64,000 nucleotides of DNA from Triatoma infestans (lineage: Eukaryota > Arthropoda > Insecta > Hemiptera > Reduviidae), in contig JAAEAF010006082.1 in the NCBI GenBank assembly GCA_011037195.1, positions 1-64,000 on the forward strand. Direction: 5' to 3'. Below are positions 9,601-18,670 of the stretch, piece by piece. Positions within the stretch are counted from its first letter, which is position 1. Every line of letters begins with the position of its first letter. A program made the position numbers and the translations under genes. A model generated the notes under the pieces. The model had not been told where the DNA came from. It did no database searches and saw only the letters and a list, made by a program, of their open reading frames with translations.

Positions 9601-12600
9601 TTTGTTTTTGTTGTTTTCTTTGGTTATGTTTTAGAACTGTTAGTGTTGAAAGTGTGCTGAGCTGAGCGATGTAGCATATGTGAAATGGCAGTGTTTTGTG
9701 GTGTTAATGTGAATCTGCCATTTCACATCACGCTACAACGCTCACCCACATTTTCAAGCCTAACTAATTCTCTAATATCTGACGTGTAATCCTCACTCGA
9801 CTCTCTTTTGGAATTCACATAATTTCAATAATGAGCACGCTAATAGCTAATAATATCCTGGTGGAATATGAAATTTGAATTTCTTGCCAACACGCACGAA
9901 CTACTTTTAAAAAATCATTTTTCCATGCTCAGAAAATGGATAAAACACGTAATTCCGGTGATAACACCATTTCGGAAATTTGGCATGGACACAGTATTTC
10001 TAGTTAAGTAACACTATAACTAGATGAAAATAGTTTCTCATGGTGCACTAAGAGAACTAATGATGCTTTATAATATAAATTGTTTTGGTTTGGCAGGGGG
10101 GCATGAAAGCAGTGATCTGGACGGATACATTCCAAGTGGTGGTGCTGTTCGTCTCGTTAGGGGCCGTGCTCACCAAGGGGACTATGGACATCGGAGGCAC
10201 CAAAGTAGTCTGGGATAGAAGTAATGAATTTAATAGAACCGTATTCTTTAAGTAAGTAATACTTATTATTACTATTTTATAAAAATTAGAAAATAATTTC
10301 ACAATTTACTCGCGAATATTTCATTAAATGTTTTATTAGTACCGCAAAACAAACAAAAATATACTGACGCGAATTTCCTTCTTGCTGCCGACACAACACA
10401 GATTTAAGTGATAAATTTTCTTCAAACTAATAATTTCTCTTCAATTTCATCTCAAGTGGAAAATCTAAACTTAATAATATGACTTTCGAGGAAAGTGTAG
10501 ACTCCCCCTTCTTCAAAACTTCTTTAAATGAACTTTACCGGAAAAAGTTCCCAAAAGTGATAGCTCTGTCTTTATAAATAATGTAACAACTTTTATGAAT
10601 CCGTTGGTGCTTTATGGCTAAAATTGTAAAAACTGAAATAACTGCAGTAACACCGCACTTCTGGTCAATCTATTTTCTTCAAACTCTGAATTAGAATATT
10701 TAATTCTAATTAATATTATTTAGAAGATAGTGAATTTTTTCGGAGAATTGTTTCAAACAATAGTTGTAGCGCTTTTTATGTGTAGTTAATACAAATTTTC
10801 AATAAGTTTAATGAAAATCGTCGGAGCCGTTTTCGAGAAAATCGTAAACAACTGTAAAATCCATTCAGTAAACTGGTACTTCCGGTTGAGGAATTTTGAC
10901 CCAAAACTTCGTGTCGTAATAACATAAATGGAATATCAAGTTCAGCATTTTTTCTTCCTCACAGAATTTCCAAGTATGTATTTCCTGAAAAAATTCAATC
11001 TCGAACAATTGACACTTCGCAGCACTTGCTGAGCAGTAAGAGAAAGCAAAAATGAATTAAGCGAAAATAAATAAGATTGTGCTATTTTTTTTTCAGAATA
11101 ATATTTTTATTTGTTTGCTAATGGATAACGGGAATTCGTTACTAGAAGGCTAAAATGTCACTGTTGATACATCAGCATTTTTGCCGGTAACATATTCTCA
11201 TTATTTAAAAATATTTTATAGCTGGAACTTTGACATGACAGAACGGTATACATTTTGGTCTTCCTTTATTGGGTCAGGATTTTTACATATATCAACTTAT
11301 GGTGGCAATCAATTACAGATACAAAGATATCTTACCGTCAAGTCCACAAAAGATGCAAGAAGGTTAGTTTGCTATATATAGTTTTCTGTTCAATATACTG
11401 CTACATTGACTGTGAATAAAGCTAGCGGTTCATTCGAGTTCATTATTGCATTCAGATGCATTAGAACCGACTGAAATAATAATTTTTTGTTTCAGAATGC
11501 TGTGGATCAATGCGATCGGCTGGGCGGTAGTCATGTTTCTATGTGTGTATGCAGGATTATTAATATTTGCAGCTTATGCTTATTGTGATCCTCTTCGTTC
11601 TCAAGTGAGTCCAATTCAGCTTAATAAGCTTTCCATTTAAATATTTGTTTGTTTATGTTTTTTTTGGAATTTATGCTGATAATAAAAAATCTGGTGAGAA
11701 ATATGCACACAACTTTCTCTGCAGTGAGTTTACAAAATTGTAACTGACAAATTTTATAGTTAGTACACCAAATTTAATAAAATTCGTCGGTCCTTAAATG
11801 GCTTTACCAGGAAAAATGTTTCAAATAAGTGATAGCTCTTTATATGTGTAGTTCACATTTCTAATTTGCCCAAAATCGTTGGACCTGTTCAGAGAAAATA
11901 GCAGAAAACTGAAAAATACTTTTCAGTGAAAACACACTTTCGGTCATCCGATTTTCTTCAAACTCGGAATTTCGGCAACATATTGAATTTTAATTAATAT
12001 TATTTAGAAGATAGAATTGTGTAATAAACTGAATTAGCACTTTAGGAGACAACCTAACCCCACCCTTCCCCCAAAAATGCTCTTAAATGAATTTTCCTGG
12101 AGAAATGTTTCAAATAAAAGTTGTAGCTCTCAGTTTGTGTAGTTGATACGCTATTACCCTAAGTTTAAAGAAAGTCGTTGGAGCAGTTTTCGAGAAAATA
12201 ACAAAAAACTGAAAAAACATTTAATAAAGTGGCACTTCCGGTTGAACGATTTTTACGAAAAGCTTATTTTCGTGTCTGCTGGTGGCACTTTAACGAAATA
12301 TAAAGTTTGAACATTCTGCGATTTTTCATTTTTGCTGTCGAGATATGCTGTCCCACACACACCGCGAAACACTCACGGACCAATTGCTAAAAACCACTTC
12401 TTTGAACCAGGGGACCGCAAAAAGGATATTTCCGGTGAAAACTTGATATCGAAAATTTGACACGATTAAAGTACTTCTTCATAACTAAGAGTAAGGGAAA
12501 GTAAACATGTATATGGGGATATACATAGAGCAAAAATGTAGTCCCAAATTTCAATAGTTTTGCGTACTATTTGGAATATTAATTGTTTACTGCGCACTTG

Positions 12601-15517
12601 TAATACATACATCGAACAGTGTAGAGTAGTCTAACGACTATAAATAAATCATGAAAAGAGGAAGCTTGCATGTTACAGAGGGTTCCACGTACTTAAGGTA
12701 ATAGCAAGACGATGGAGCTAGCTAAAGAGGAACCGAAATGCAATCTGATACACTACTATCCTTCTGCGCGGCTAAAATGATCATTAGATCCCCTAATGGA
12801 GTATGATGACGAAGCCCTGACTACAGGTAGAGAAGAGAGGCGGTAGCAGACTTCCGTATCAGAAGAGAGTGTTTTTACCGGCGGCACTTACACCGCAGTG
12901 AGGCTGGTAAGGTTCCCTTCGCCAACAAGGTGATTAATGGATGGTCTATATCTTCCGGGTCTGTCCGTTTTCTCGGATGTCGTCATGAATAATGCTCCGC
13001 TTTATTTAATATTAAGCATAATGCAATGAATACGGTAATAACATTAATAATTCTGACACGGGTGAAGTAATCATTATTTCAAACAATTTTTGCAGAACAG
13101 AAAACACACAGCTAACCCCCAGCACGCTGAAATCTGTTTTCCCAACTTGTATCGCCGCCTTCATCACGTGTTACCTTACCCCTGACGTATAATAACCATT
13201 GTAACATTGGCCTCAATGAAAGCTAATTCTTATTCAATGTTTTTTTCCAGAAAATCGCCAAACCTGATCAACTTTTTCCATTGTTTGTGATGGAAACATT
13301 GAACACGTATCCAGGTTTTCCAGGACTGTTTATTTGCGGTATATTTAGTGCCGGTTTGAGGTAATAGTTCAAGCTGGGTATGATATTTAAATTATCAAAA
13401 CAAGAAATTAAAATCAAAATATAATTCTGACAATTATTAATTTTGTTTGTTTGTTTTTTTTTTTTTGTTAAATTTGTTTCCATTAGCACAGTATCCACTG
13501 GTGTGAATTCTTTGGCGGCCATTTGGTTTGCCGAATTAGAAGGAACACAGTTCAGAAAGAAACTGACTGATTCGCAGTCTGGACTGGTTGTTAAAATGTT
13601 GGCGTTAACTTTTGGCATTCTCTCCTATCTTGTGGTATTCCTTGTGCCATTCATGGGAGGTTTAGTGCCTGTAAGTAAATGTAATATAATTTTTATAGTT
13701 ATTATTGAATAATAAACTAAATTAATAAATGAAACCATTAAAAAAAAAGTCACCATTTTTCTGCCCTTTAGTTGGCAGTTTCCTTGTCAAGCATTTTTGC
13801 TGGCTCACTTTTCGGTCTTTTCATGCTGGGAATGCTATCCAATAAAACTAATGCTCTGGTGAGTTTGTTGTATTATATTTATTATAAATTATTACAACAG
13901 TTGTTCTATAAACAGTTGTTTGATGGCTTTGGCCTGTTTTACAGGGATCAGCTGTTGGTCTGATCACTAGCGTAGTCTTCTTGTGTTGGATATCAACTGG
14001 TGCGAATTGGTCCGAGAAACATGGGAAAATTGTACATCTGCCTCAACCATCTTCACTGGCAAACTGTACATCACCCGTCGAAGAAAAATTGTAAGAGAAC
14101 TTTTATTATTTTTCAAATGTTTTTTCTGCAATCGTTGAAAAAAATCGTCTGTGACGATTATTATACTAAAGTTAGTGAAGAAAGTTCAACTTTTACACAC
14201 AAATGAGTTACACACTACTTTCTCTCACTTGTATGTGAAAAAAAGCATTCAACTCTAATTAGCCCGACATCTAGCGGCAATACGCAAAACCAAAACCAAA
14301 ATAAATCCCTGATGTTGCGGGTTTGAGGTTATACCAAACAGAACAGGGTATAGAAAGTGGGAGTATTTGACTTGAATTTAAAATCTTGTCATATTTTTTA
14401 CTTTCTCTTACTCCTAGTAAGAGGAAGTATTGTAATCGTGTCAAATTTTCGATATCTAGTTTTCACCGGAAATATCCGTTTTGAGGTCCCCTGAGTCCAA
14501 AAAAGTGGTTTTTAGCAAATGGTCTGTGTTGTGTGTGGTCTCTAGTGTGTGTGTCTGTATATGTATGTAATGTGAACACATAGCTCAAAAACGAAAAACC
14601 GTAGAAAAGTTGAAACTTGATATTCCGTTTAGTTATCACCATGGGATCTGACACTACGTTATCTGTAAAAATTCCTCAACCGGAAGTACCACTTTACTAG
14701 TTGGATTTTTTACTTTTTTGCGATTTTCTCAAAAATGGTCCGACGATTTTCTTTAAACTTTAAACATCAACCACACATACAAAGAGCTACAACTTTTATT
14801 GAAACATTTCTCCGGAAAAATGCATTGAAGGACACTTTTGGGGGAGAGGTGGGGTTAGGTTTCCATCTAAAGTGCTATTTCAGTTTATTAGACAATTCTA
14901 TCATCAACCTAATTAGTTAGAAATAAATAGATGGCTGAAATTCCGAGTTTCAAGAAAATTAGTAAACCGGAAGTGCGCTTTTACTGAACAGTTTTTCAGT
15001 TTTCGACGAATTTCATTAAATTTGGTACACAAACTACAAAATTTGTCAATTATCATTTTGAGAACTGGAGTAAGAGAAAGTTGTGTGAGTGTTTCACACC
15101 AGATTTTTTATATTCATATAAATTGAGAACAATTTAATACGGGTGCAGATAAAATCTAGTACTTAACTCGCGAACGAAGTATTTTTTTTACAACTCTCGT
15201 CTTTTTTTATACAACCCTGACTTGCCAAATAAATGACTATTATTAATTTTATTTATTTAAAATAATGTTTATCTTGCAGGAAACACGATGGTGAATATGC
15301 CTTTCTTCTCTACAGGATATCCTACACTTGGTACTGTCTGATTGCTACTTTTACCACAATTATTGTCGGCTTTATTGCCAGCTACTTAATAAATTGGTTA
15401 ACACCAAAATCAAGAGTACAAGAAACGTTGACTCAAAATGATTTGAATATTAACAATTTATTATTAAATGAAAAAGAATTGAAGGTGGTGACCATCCAAA
15501 ACAAAACAGTAAGATAA
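6597..15517 (+). CDS. SLC5-family sodium-coupled solute transporter (SMCT/SMVT-like), 5'-partial, 11 exons
   Basis: Eleven exons with GT-AG borders and matching phases give 451 codons ending in TAA at 15515-15517. Family hallmarks are the FGVRFSRKLQLLA block after TM4, the VLYAPALAM helix, TGLNTLIL, then LYTTVGGMKAVIWTD (the classic SLC5 signature before TM6), STYGGNQLQIQRYL, the ISAG-like FSAGLRSTVSTGVNSLAAIW block, and a last TM followed by a hydrophilic 30-residue tail. SLC5 proteins are about 550-620 residues with 13 membrane segments, so roughly 130-150 N-terminal residues (TM1 to about TM4) are missing. They should lie in exons left of the window or unrecognised before 6597. The protein would sit in the plasma membrane and couple sodium entry to uptake of small organic anions, vitamins or iodide. 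The exact substrate cannot be read from sequence. It converges with the Ig/DB/FN3 gene. Confidence 0.9.
6741..6792 (+). CDS. SLC5-like transporter exon
   Basis: Acceptor TTTTTTAG, donor GTACTT; ends phase 1. Encodes VLYLSLVLYAPALAMHQ, equivalent to the membrane helix with the LYAPSLAL motif in SMVT/SMCT. The intron before it is only 78 bases. Confidence 0.85.
6903..6970 (+). CDS. SLC5-like transporter exon
   Basis: Acceptor TGTTTACAG, donor GTAAGT; phase 1 in, phase 0 out. Encodes TGLNTLILVTVMYIVCILYT, the membrane segment leading into the GG(M/L)KAVIWTD signature. Confidence 0.85.
6971..7860. other. Intron sequence, no further feature
   Basis: First part of the long intron (6971-10096) of the transporter gene. 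It is AT-rich with a short TA run near 7195. No repeat-family copy or exon was recognised before the LTR-like element at 7861. Confidence 0.5.
7861..9499. mobile_element. Compound LTR-like element (two diverged units) in a transporter intron
   Basis: Starts TGTCTGCGCAGCAGACAC, the same terminal hairpin as 4413. It then follows the same order of landmarks: GAGACTTACC (antisense donor), GATGACGGCG, a TGTGTGTG stretch, a G-rich GGAAGTAGAGGGGGAAACAT block, and an ACGCACGGGCG run. A second, more diverged set of the same landmarks begins near 8650 (GACTCACC; GGAAGGAGTGGGGGAAGCAT at about 9255; GCGCGTAGG at about 9427). The whole therefore looks like two tandem units. The right end is uncertain; ATAC before 7861 and at 9500-9503 could be a 4-bp target duplication. 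Unit B contains a 59-bp copy of transporter exon/intron sequence. Confidence 0.6.
9019..9077 (+). repeat. 59-bp exact copy of transporter exon/intron junction (11583-11641)
   Basis: All 59 bases match 11583-11641, which covers the last 22 bases of exon 11496-11604, its GTGAGT donor and 37 bases of intron. Flanking bases differ on both sides. It sits inside the LTR-like compound element, so it is a non-functional copy rather than an alternative exon. Confidence 0.9.
9661..9745. other. Long imperfect hairpin (about 31-bp arms, 23-nt loop)
   Basis: The arm GCTGAGCGATGTAGCATATG plus TGAAATGGCAG (9661-9691) is complementary, with a few mismatches and one single-base gap, to 9715-9745. The innermost 12 bp are perfect. 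Could be a foldback repeat end or a small-RNA precursor; no other copy was seen in the window. Confidence 0.6.
10097..10251 (+). CDS. SLC5-like transporter exon with GGMKAVIWTD signature
   Basis: Acceptor TTTGGCAG, donor GTAAGT; phase 0 in, phase 2 out. Encodes GGMKAVIWTDTFQVVVLFVS, the most diagnostic SLC5 segment (sodium:solute symporter family signature region), then a glycine-rich extracellular loop ending NRTVFF with an N-glycosylation-type NRT. Confidence 0.93.
10480..11050 (-). mobile_element. Miniature repeat family copy (reverse)
   Basis: Reverse-oriented copy in an intron. Landmarks are the antisense of the CCGGAAAAAGTTC module, the ACTTCCGGTTGAGGAATTTT module near 10875, and GCAGTAAGAGAAAG near 11034, which is the reverse of the family's 5' terminal box. 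Confidence 0.65.
11222..11362 (+). CDS. SLC5-like transporter exon
   Basis: Acceptor TTTTATAG, donor GTTAGT; phase 2 in and out. Encodes WNFDMTERYTFWSSFIGSGF and then STYGGNQLQIQRYLTVKS, the conserved loop and helix where SLC5 proteins have YGxNQxQxQRYL. Confidence 0.92.
11496..11604 (+). CDS. SLC5-like transporter exon
   Basis: Acceptor TTTGTTTCAG, donor GTGAGT; phase 2 in, phase 0 out. Encodes a hydrophobic helix (MLWINAIGWAVVMFLCVYAG) followed by AYAYCDPLRSQ, matching the YYxDCDPL motif of the family. Its 3' end is the source of the duplicated 59 bp at 9019. Confidence 0.9.
11685..12505 (-). mobile_element. Miniature repeat family copy, near full length (reverse)
   Basis: Begins with AAAAATCTGGTGAGAAAT (reverse of the CACACCAGATTTTT terminus) and ends GAGTAAGGGAAAGTAAAC near 12500 (reverse of the 5' box). 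Two diverged module repeats are seen, each with a TTTCAAATAA / AGCTCT / GTTGATAC-like series and an ACTTCCGGTTG or ACTTTCGGTC box. Confidence 0.75.
12506..13250. other. Intron remainder with a GC-richer unassigned patch
   Basis: Bases about 12640-12970 are less AT-rich than the surroundings, lack a long open frame and match nothing recognised. They could be part of an unidentified repeat. No exon evidence. Confidence 0.4.
13251..13360 (+). CDS. SLC5-like transporter exon
   Basis: Acceptor TTTTTTCCAG, donor GTAATA; phase 0 in, phase 2 out. Encodes KIAKPDQLFPLFVMETLNTY and then PGLFICGIFSAGLR, the conserved DQ-x-P-x-F-V segment plus the start of the (I/F)SAxLS membrane helix that lines the sodium site. 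Confidence 0.93.
13487..13670 (+). CDS. SLC5-like transporter exon with sodium-site helix
   Basis: Acceptor TTTCCATTAG after a long T tract; donor GTAAGT; phase 2 in, phase 0 out. Encodes STVSTGVNSLAAIWFAEL, equivalent to the ASLSTxSSGxNSLAA helix whose serine/threonine hydroxyls bind sodium in this family, then a cytosolic loop and the next membrane helix. Confidence 0.93.
13772..13858 (+). CDS. SLC5-like transporter exon
   Basis: Acceptor CTGCCCTTTAG, donor GTGAGT; phase 0 both sides. Encodes LAVSLSSIFAGSLFGLFMLG and then NKTNAL, matching the G-x-L-G-L-F-x-L-G-M helix of SMCT/SMVT proteins. Confidence 0.92.
13945..14090 (+). CDS. SLC5-like transporter exon
   Basis: Acceptor CTGTTTTACAG, donor GTAAGAG; phase 0 in, phase 2 out. 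Encodes a helix (GSAVGLITSVVFLCWISTGA) and an extracellular loop with NCTSPVEEK, an N-glycosylation-type NCT at the usual place in the SMVT/SMCT loop before the last helix. Confidence 0.92.
14108..14205 (+). repeat. Intron segment duplicated at 16068-16165
   Basis: About 98 bases just inside the last intron of the transporter gene reappear 1.96 kb downstream with a few mismatches (for example CGTCTGTGACG here, CGTCTTTGACG there). Direct orientation. Confidence 0.85.
14400..15110 (+). mobile_element. Miniature repeat family, best-preserved forward copy
   Basis: The 5' end ACTTTCTCTTACTCC (14400-14414) is the exact inverted complement of GGAGTAAGAGAAAGT at 15067-15081. The 5' end also folds on itself with the following AGTAAGAGGAAGT. 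Order: CGTGTCAAATTTTCGATATC, TTTTCACCGGAAATAT, the GTGG box, AGCTCAAAAACGAAAAAC, CTCAACCGGAAGTACC module 1, AAACCGGAAGTGCGC module 2, terminal TTTCACACCAGATTTTT. No intact protein-coding frame, so it is non-autonomous. It lies in the last intron of the transporter. Confidence 0.8.
15280..15517 (+). CDS. SLC5-like transporter last exon and stop
   Basis: Acceptor TTATCTTGCAG; phase 2 in. Encodes the linker KHDGEYAFLLYRISYTWYCL and the last membrane helix (FTTIIVGFIASYLINWL), then a 36-residue hydrophilic cytosolic tail and TAA. The length and position of the last helix match the C-terminus of SLC5A5/6/8-like proteins. Confidence 0.93.
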
Positions 15518-15600
15518 TCTACCAAGTTTTGTTTAATATCGGGATTGACGACAACCAAAGTGAACCTGCACTGAGACACAAGTTGGGCGAAGTGTAAAGT

Positions 15601-15606
15601 AATAAA
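15601..15606 (+). terminator. Polyadenylation signal of the transporter gene
   Basis: AATAAA lies 84 bases after the stop codon. A T/G-rich stretch (TGTACATTTGTAGTGTATAT) follows 20-40 bases later. This is a plausible cleavage/polyadenylation site; it is not proven to be the only one. Confidence 0.6.
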
Positions 15607-15624
15607 GATTTATATGTATTCTGT

Positions 15625-18337
15625 ACATTTGTAGTGTATATATGGGGGGGGTTCTATTTATCAAAAATTATGGCTGTTTGGGGGGGGGGTATTTTTTATT
15701 TCTTTTTTGTAAACTAGAACAATTTTTTAGTTAAAAAAAGGATTACTGAATAAAAAATCAAGACCTCATCCATATTTATTGAGCGAATTTATCAAAACCC
15801 ACTTCATATAGACTACGTATTTTCCATTTGAATTAAAAGAGAAATCTAGATTCAATGCTTCCACCAACTTAGCGCAATTAGTTGGTTCAATCCACAGTGC
15901 TGCTGCAAAACTTCACAGATTTTTTCCTATTAAAGCTTACTTCATTTTGTGGTCTTACTGTGCTAATACATTCTCACCCTGCCACAATGGATGAACCACA
16001 AAATGAAGATACGCTTCTATGATGGAAAACAAAATGTGGTATTGAATATTTGCATGATCTTCTCGTATTTTTTAAATGTTTTCTTCTGCAATCGTTGAAA
16101 AAAATCGTCTTTGACGATTATTATACTAAAGTTAGTGAAGAAAGTTCAACTTTTACACACAAATGCAAACAGCAAATAACACATTTTTATGCAACAAGTT
16201 TTCATCAGCCTTGGACTTTTTACTAAACGTTTGATTAGCCCTAACATTACATCTACAATATAGGTCGAAGGGATTATACATGATGGTGTTTGAGGGAAAA
16301 GAGTCAGCAACCAGCCAACTAGTGCATCAGTCTGAAGTCAAGCCAACTCAGTGAACTGACACTATGATTCCACGATTTATATACTCCTTGAAAATTTAAA
16401 ATTAGTTTGTGTTTCCTCGTTGTAAAGACGGCTTCACCGTGTAGTACACTTTTGTGACTTACTGCAATACTTCCGGAAGTAAAAAAACAAAAAAAAAATC
16501 ACAGCTGGTGGAACTCGAAAATAATTGTATCACTCTCCTGTACATAGTTAGTTTTTGGTCGTAATATAAAGTTATAAAAATTAAAAATTACATCGATGTT
16601 GTGAATCTTGTAAGATAAACAAATCTTCTTAATGGTTTCAAAAAAAGCATGTTTTACACGATGCAGATTAATATCGTAAAAGCTGTCGGAGATACTCGAA
16701 TAAAGGACCTAATTCTAACTGAAGCTTAGCCAATTTTCGCGTCATCTGGGATCTCAAGAATGTATTCTGGTTACAACTCAATTTCGAAACTTTGACACTG
16801 GCAACACTTTTATTAGGGACAGTGTGAGAAAGTGAGTTAAAACTGAATTTCTGGTGAGAAACTAATAAAGGGAGCAATACCTTTTTTTTCAGATAAGCAC
16901 AAAGAACAAAAGATACATGTTCTGTTCTTTTATAACCCAGATTCTCTACTTTGATGAATTCAATTAAGAGAAATCAAGTAAATAAAAAATACAAGCTACT
17001 GCAAAATTATCATTTTTTTTATTTTCTTTTTTTACATTTTTTTTTTCTTTAAATACTTTATTGTTACAATTTACATGGATGCGTTTTACTTATTACTTTG
17101 TAAACAAAAATTGTAAATTCACACAAATTATTACTGAAAAATCATCATACTGAATGTGAATTAGGAAAGAAGTCTAAATTTTTTATTTGCAATGAAATAA
17201 ATAAGATAGATGTGTATCAAGCGTGTTATGAAAACCCAATTACAATTTAGTTTTGCGTGAAATTTATATTATTAAAATTAAAAGAAAAAAATATCTCAGT
17301 ATAAAAATCATGTAATTTGGATAAGTATTTATCTAAACGTTCATTGAATTTTTTCCGACTTTTATTTAATTTTTTCCGAGTTTTTATATTTGTTTTTTTA
17401 AAGGGTGAACAATGCTACCCACTAAATAGAATAACACTAAACATCATGTGGCAACACTGTCATCTATATATTAACTTCTCTTTTTTAATAATAATATCAA
17501 AATAAAGGAGCAATATGTTTAATTTTTTTTCTTTACTGAAAGAAAAAAAAATCACATTTATAGGTTCGACAACTTTGTAAAGACAAATAACTTACGTATG
17601 CGTCGTTCCAGCTGTTGCTCTAAAAAACCTATTAGATGATTTTGCATAATATTTGCTTATTGTGTTTACGGATTTTATTCCAGATTGGAGCAAAATATTA
17701 TTGACTAATGATTATGCATAAATTTGCAACAATATGATTGATGAGTAATGACTAAAAATTCATCAGCCATAGAGTATCATTTATTAACCTTGAGTCTTGG
17801 TCATTTTTTATAAATATGTGAATTGAAAAAAAAAATCTATCCTAAAGGGTTCGTGGGGACTCTGCTTCCGGATTTTTTATTTATTTTTTGACATATTTAT
17901 ACGATTATAATATGTAATAACACACATATTCTTATATATTTGGAACATTGGTAATATTGGTTGACTTTGCTATATTTTATATCTGATAAAAGAATACTTT
18001 TATCAATTGGACCCTAAGAAACTTACAGAAACAGGTTTCCTCTCTGATCAGTTAGTAGATGATAGTACTTAAGAGAGATACGAATCCATGATTGCTTCAA
18101 GTACACATATCTTCAATACTGATGCAAATGTTGTTTTTATTTGATAAATAATACTTTCATCGTAAAAGTACAAGTAATTTAATTAGGAATTAAAAGAAAT
18201 GAAATCACTTTGCATGACTGAAAACAAACCACAATTTTAATTATGAATTACGTCAAATTTTACCATTTGTTCCGATCTATATTATTCTTAAAGCTTAATT
18301 TTCCTTTTTCTTTTGTATTTCAAAGAGAAATCAATCT
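15625..18337. other. Sequence between convergent genes, AT-rich with homopolymer runs
   Basis: Contains G runs near 15643 and 15680, poly-T/poly-A tracts near 17015-17050, and the 98-bp duplication. No gene or exon was recognised. Confidence 0.5.
16068..16165 (+). repeat. Copy of transporter intron segment (from 14108-14205)
   Basis: Near-identical to the start of the last transporter intron. It lies about 550 bases past the transporter stop. Borders end abruptly on both sides and no target duplication was noticed. Confidence 0.85.
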
Positions 18338-18350
18338 ACTATTGATTGTA

Positions 18351-18433
18351 CACTGCCCGGAGACCGGCAGTGCACAGAAGGCTCCGGGCGCAAGTTACCA
18401 TAGATGTTGACGCGCCTTAAATTAAAAAAAAAA
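18351..18433 (+). mobile_element. Short retroposed RNA-like or SINE-like insertion with 13-bp target duplication
   Basis: The 83-bp insert ends in an A-rich tail (TTAAATTAAAAAAAAAA) and is flanked by perfect direct repeats ACTATTGATTGTA at 18338-18350 and 18434-18446. The insert is GC-rich and can fold: GCCCGGAG pairs exactly with CTCCGGGC about 20 bases later. This is the mark of LINE-mediated insertion of a small structured RNA or of the 3' part of a SINE. The parent RNA was not recognised. Confidence 0.75.
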
Positions 18434-18629
18434 ACTATTGATTGTAAAACTTCTCGATTATTAGTCGTTATGTGAAATCTACGTGACCACTATAATTTAA
18501 ATGGTTTATTCGTTACTGTACGCATGAGCGAAGTATATATACAAAACGGAAACAAGAATAAGTTATTAATTTGCTAATTTCTTTGTTTTACATAGTAAAT
18601 GTTCAGGTTAGTGGAATGACCTATTTGTT

Positions 18630-18670
18630 TTTTTTTTTAACAGCTGACTGCGGTCGGATATTTATCCATC
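18630..18670 (-). other. Possible decayed hammerhead-like motif
   Basis: On the minus strand it reads CTGACGA, T, GGATAAATATCC, GACC. This has the layout CUGANGA-stem-GAA of the ribozyme-like repeats at 47.1 and 59.1 kb, but the GAAAC box is changed to GACCG, so it would be inactive. It could also be coincidence. Confidence 0.3.
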
